Shown here one piece after another: positions 62,376 to 64,000 of a stretch of DNA of 64,000 nt. The stretch lies in the NCBI RefSeq assembly GCF_000445105.1, contig NZ_ATDP01000090.1, positions 40,503 to 104,502 of the forward strand, given 5' to 3'. The stretch is from Sphingobium lactosutens DS20. Its GTDB lineage: Bacteria > Pseudomonadota > Alphaproteobacteria > Sphingomonadales > Sphingomonadaceae. The position numbers were made by a program, and so were the translations under genes. Within the stretch, counting starts at the first letter, position 1. Each line of letters opens with the position of its first letter. The notes below the pieces were generated by a model that searched no databases, had not been told where the DNA came from, and saw only the letters and a list, made by a program, of their open reading frames with translations.

Positions 62376-63888
62376 GACGCTTCTCCTTGCGCAGATCATC
62401 ATAGCGTTCGACATTGGCCATCGGTTCGCTGACCAGCTTGAGCGCCTGGGGCGCCGTCACCGGCGGCGTGGAGATCGGTTTTCCGTCGACCAGCCTATAG
62501 AGCAGATTGAGGATATGGGTCTTGGTCGGAACGCCAGCCTCCAGCGCCATGGTGACCGCCGTCAGCACCAGTTGCTCATCATGATGAAGAACCAGCGCCA
62601 GTATTTCGACCATTTCCCTGTCGCCGCCGGGATTGCGCAACAGATGTCGCTGCAGACGCTGGAACGCATCGGGTAGCTCAAGGAAGGGCGCACCGTTGCG
62701 CAGGGCGCCGGGCTTGCGCTGCACGACCGCCAGATAATGGCGCCAGTCATAAACCGTATGACCTGGACCGTCGTGAGAGCGGTTGATGATGCGCTGATGT
62801 GCGCAGATTGGCTGCCCCTCGGCGACGACCTGGAAGCGATCAGGATAGACGCGCAGGCTGACAGTGCGATTGGCGAAAGAGGCCGGTACGCTGTAGCGAT
62901 TGCGCTCAAAGTGGATGAGGCACGTCGGCGATACCCGTTTGCGATATTCCACAAAACCATCGAAGGGCCTGCCCGCAACCATCAGACACTCAGATTCATC
63001 GGCCCAGGCATTGGCAACCGATCCGGGTTCGATCCCGTGAGGGATGTCCTCCCATAACGCCTTGCAGCGCTCCTCCAGCCACAGGTTCAGCGCATCAAGG
63101 CTTTCGACCTGCGGCGTGGGTTGCCACAGACGGTGCCGCGCATCCTGGACATTCTTCTCGACCTGCCCCTTTTCCCATCCCGCAGCCGGGTTACAGAACT
63201 CAGCTTCGAACAGATAGTGGCTGACCATCGTCAGGAAGCGTGCGTTGACGGTGCGTTCCTTGCCACGCCCGACCTTGTCGACGGCCGTGCGCATATTGTC
63301 ATAGATACCCCGGCGCGGCACGCCGCCCAGCACGCGGAAGGCGTGATTATGGGCGTCGAACAGCATCTCATGGGTTTGCAGCAGGTAGGCGCGCACGATG
63401 AATGCCCGGCTGTAACTGAGCTTGAAATGCGCGACCTGCAGCTTGGTCCGAACCCCGGCGATGATTGCCCAGTCCTCACTCCAATCAAACTGGAAAGCTT
63501 CCCCCGGCGCGAACGACAGGGGCACGAATGTCCCACGCCCGCCAATCTGTTGCTGGCGCCGATAATCTTCGCGCCAGTCCCGAGCAAAAGCGGCAACCCG
63601 GTTGTAGGATCCTTCATAACCCAGGCTCACCAAATCGGCGTGAAACTGCTTGATCGTGCGCTTCTGCTTGCGCGATCGGCCCATATCGCGCCGCAGCCAG
63701 GCCGCCAGATGCTCAGCAAATGGGTCCAGTTTGCTTGGTCGATCAGGCACCTTGAACCGCGGATCGATCGTCTCGGACCGCAAATATTTGCGGATCGTGT
63801 TGCGTGATAGTCCGGTGCGCCGCGCTATCTCCCGGATCGGTAGATGATCGCGAAAATGCCAGCGCCGGATAACGCTCAATAACGCCAT
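62365..63888 (-). CDS. istA: IS21 transposase IstA
   Basis: IstA is the DDE integrase of IS21-family elements. The 507-residue protein has an N-terminal helix-turn-helix ([20 protein letters not shown]), then the catalytic core with [34 protein letters not shown] and the glutamate in [19 protein letters not shown], followed by a beta-barrel region ([24 protein letters not shown] in part). The start ATG 63888 follows GGAG by eight bases; an upstream GTG at 63897 adds three codons. It appears intact. Confidence 0.95.
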   Translation of the reverse strand: MALLSVIRRWHFRDHLPIREIARRTGLSRNTIRKYLRSETIDPRFKVPDRPSKLDPFAEHLAAWLRRDMGRSRKQKRTIKQFHADLVSLGYEGSYNRVAAFARDWREDYRRQQQIGGRGTFVPLSFAPGEAFQFDWSEDWAIIAGVRTKLQVAHFKLSYSRAFIVRAYLLQTHEMLFDAHNHAFRVLGGVPRRGIYDNMRTAVDKVGRGKERTVNARFLTMVSHYLFEAEFCNPAAGWEKGQVEKNVQDARHRLWQPTPQVESLDALNLWLEERCKALWEDIPHGIEPGSVANAWADESECLMVAGRPFDGFVEYRKRVSPTCLIHFERNRYSVPASFANRTVSLRVYPDRFQVVAEGQPICAHQRIINRSHDGPGHTVYDWRHYLAVVQRKPGALRNGAPFLELPDAFQRLQRHLLRNPGGDREMVEILALVLHHDEQLVLTAVTMALEAGVPTKTHILNLLYRLVDGKPISTPPVTAPQALKLVSEPMANVERYDDLRKEKRHAS

Positions 63889-63970
63889 GTCCAACACTCC
63901 ATATACCCTCGCTTGTCAAAGCCAGGGACGAGTTCAACATGGGTCAATTCTCAGTGGAAATTTACGCCCT

Positions 63971-64000
63971 ACCCGGGTCACTTCTCAGTGGAAATCAACA
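63971..64000. repeat. IS21 terminal inverted repeat, right in window
   Basis: Thirty bases beginning ACCCGGGTCACTTCTCAGTG, the exact reverse complement of 61510-61539. It reaches the last base of the window. Confidence 0.95.

Larger units (their letters stand above)
61510..64000 (-). mobile_element. Complete IS21-family insertion sequence
   Basis: The 2491-base element carries istA and istB and is bounded by perfect 30-bp terminal inverted repeats: 61510-61539 beginning TGTTGATTTCCACTGAGAAG, and 63971-64000. Subterminal copies of the repeat lie inside (TTTCCATCGAGAAGTGACCCG near 61540 in part, and GGGTCAATTCTCAGTGGAAA near 63941), as in IS21 elements. The right repeat ends at the last window base, so the target duplication cannot be checked. 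Confidence 0.96.

Noticed and set aside
49035..64000. Second copy of the tRNA-Phe 3' end (attR) for a genomic island
   Set aside because: No repeat of the tRNA 3' sequence was found by eye in the window, and no integrase gene is present.
1..64000. CRISPR array, rRNA operon or prophage
   Set aside because: No regularly spaced direct repeats, no rRNA sequence, and no phage structural genes were seen.

Overview
The window reads as a high-GC alphaproteobacterial chromosome, most likely a member of the Sphingomonadaceae (Sphingobium, Sphingomonas or a close relative). The evidence is a SciP-type CtrA inhibitor, a UrcA-family secreted protein, COQ9 and DUF1674 (SDHAF4-type) genes, a short-form hisG, a K+-independent proton-pumping pyrophosphatase, and short palindromic repeats with a GAGCNTGTCGA core. 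The genus is an inference from gene content.

Positions 1-49,000 are mostly core chromosome. From left to right they hold: the start of an FAD-dependent oxidoreductase, a UrcA-like protein, purH, a DUF1993 gene, a heparinase II/III-like gene coupled to rpe, a PAS-like protein, an RsmB-type rRNA methylase, htpX, a DUF1674 gene, galU, an SDR, ssb, feoAB with a Fur-like site, COQ9, an OYE-family ene-reductase, the riboflavin genes (ribH, ribBX, ribE, ribD), a tonB-like gene divergent from an EF-hand protein, a DUF445 gene, an RND efflux pair, two GlsB/YeaQ-type membrane proteins, sciP, mnmA, hisG-hisD-nusB, an esterase divergent from thiL, hppA, bioF-bioD, an M13 peptidase, a DUF4168-like protein, a CPA antiporter coupled to an OmpA-like lipoprotein, bioA, and infA-maf-RNase E/G-yacG followed by tRNA-Phe.

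Positions 49,035-64,000 look accessory. Immediately after tRNA-Phe lies a complete Kdp potassium system in an unusual order: kdpF-A-B-C-E on the minus strand and kdpD divergent on the plus strand, with a 27-codon membrane microprotein gene in front of kdpF. Then come a broken IS3-family element, a class II Fic protein, a LysR gene fragment held between 29-bp direct repeats, an orphan AbiEi-like antitoxin, a decayed stretch, and a complete IS21-family element (istA/istB). The terminal repeat of that IS21 element ends on the last base of the window.

The most interesting points are these. RibBX is a DHBP synthase with an N-terminal helix-turn-helix and a GTP cyclohydrolase II-like domain that has lost its zinc cysteines, and a perfect 20-bp palindrome sits in its promoter; this suggests an enzyme that may regulate its own gene. 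The split kdp locus carries an unlisted leader microprotein. A 23-bp piece resembling the local palindromic repeat family has broken a transposase reading frame. An orphan antitoxin is joined to a LysR remnant. No CRISPR array, rRNA, prophage or complete new defence system was found.
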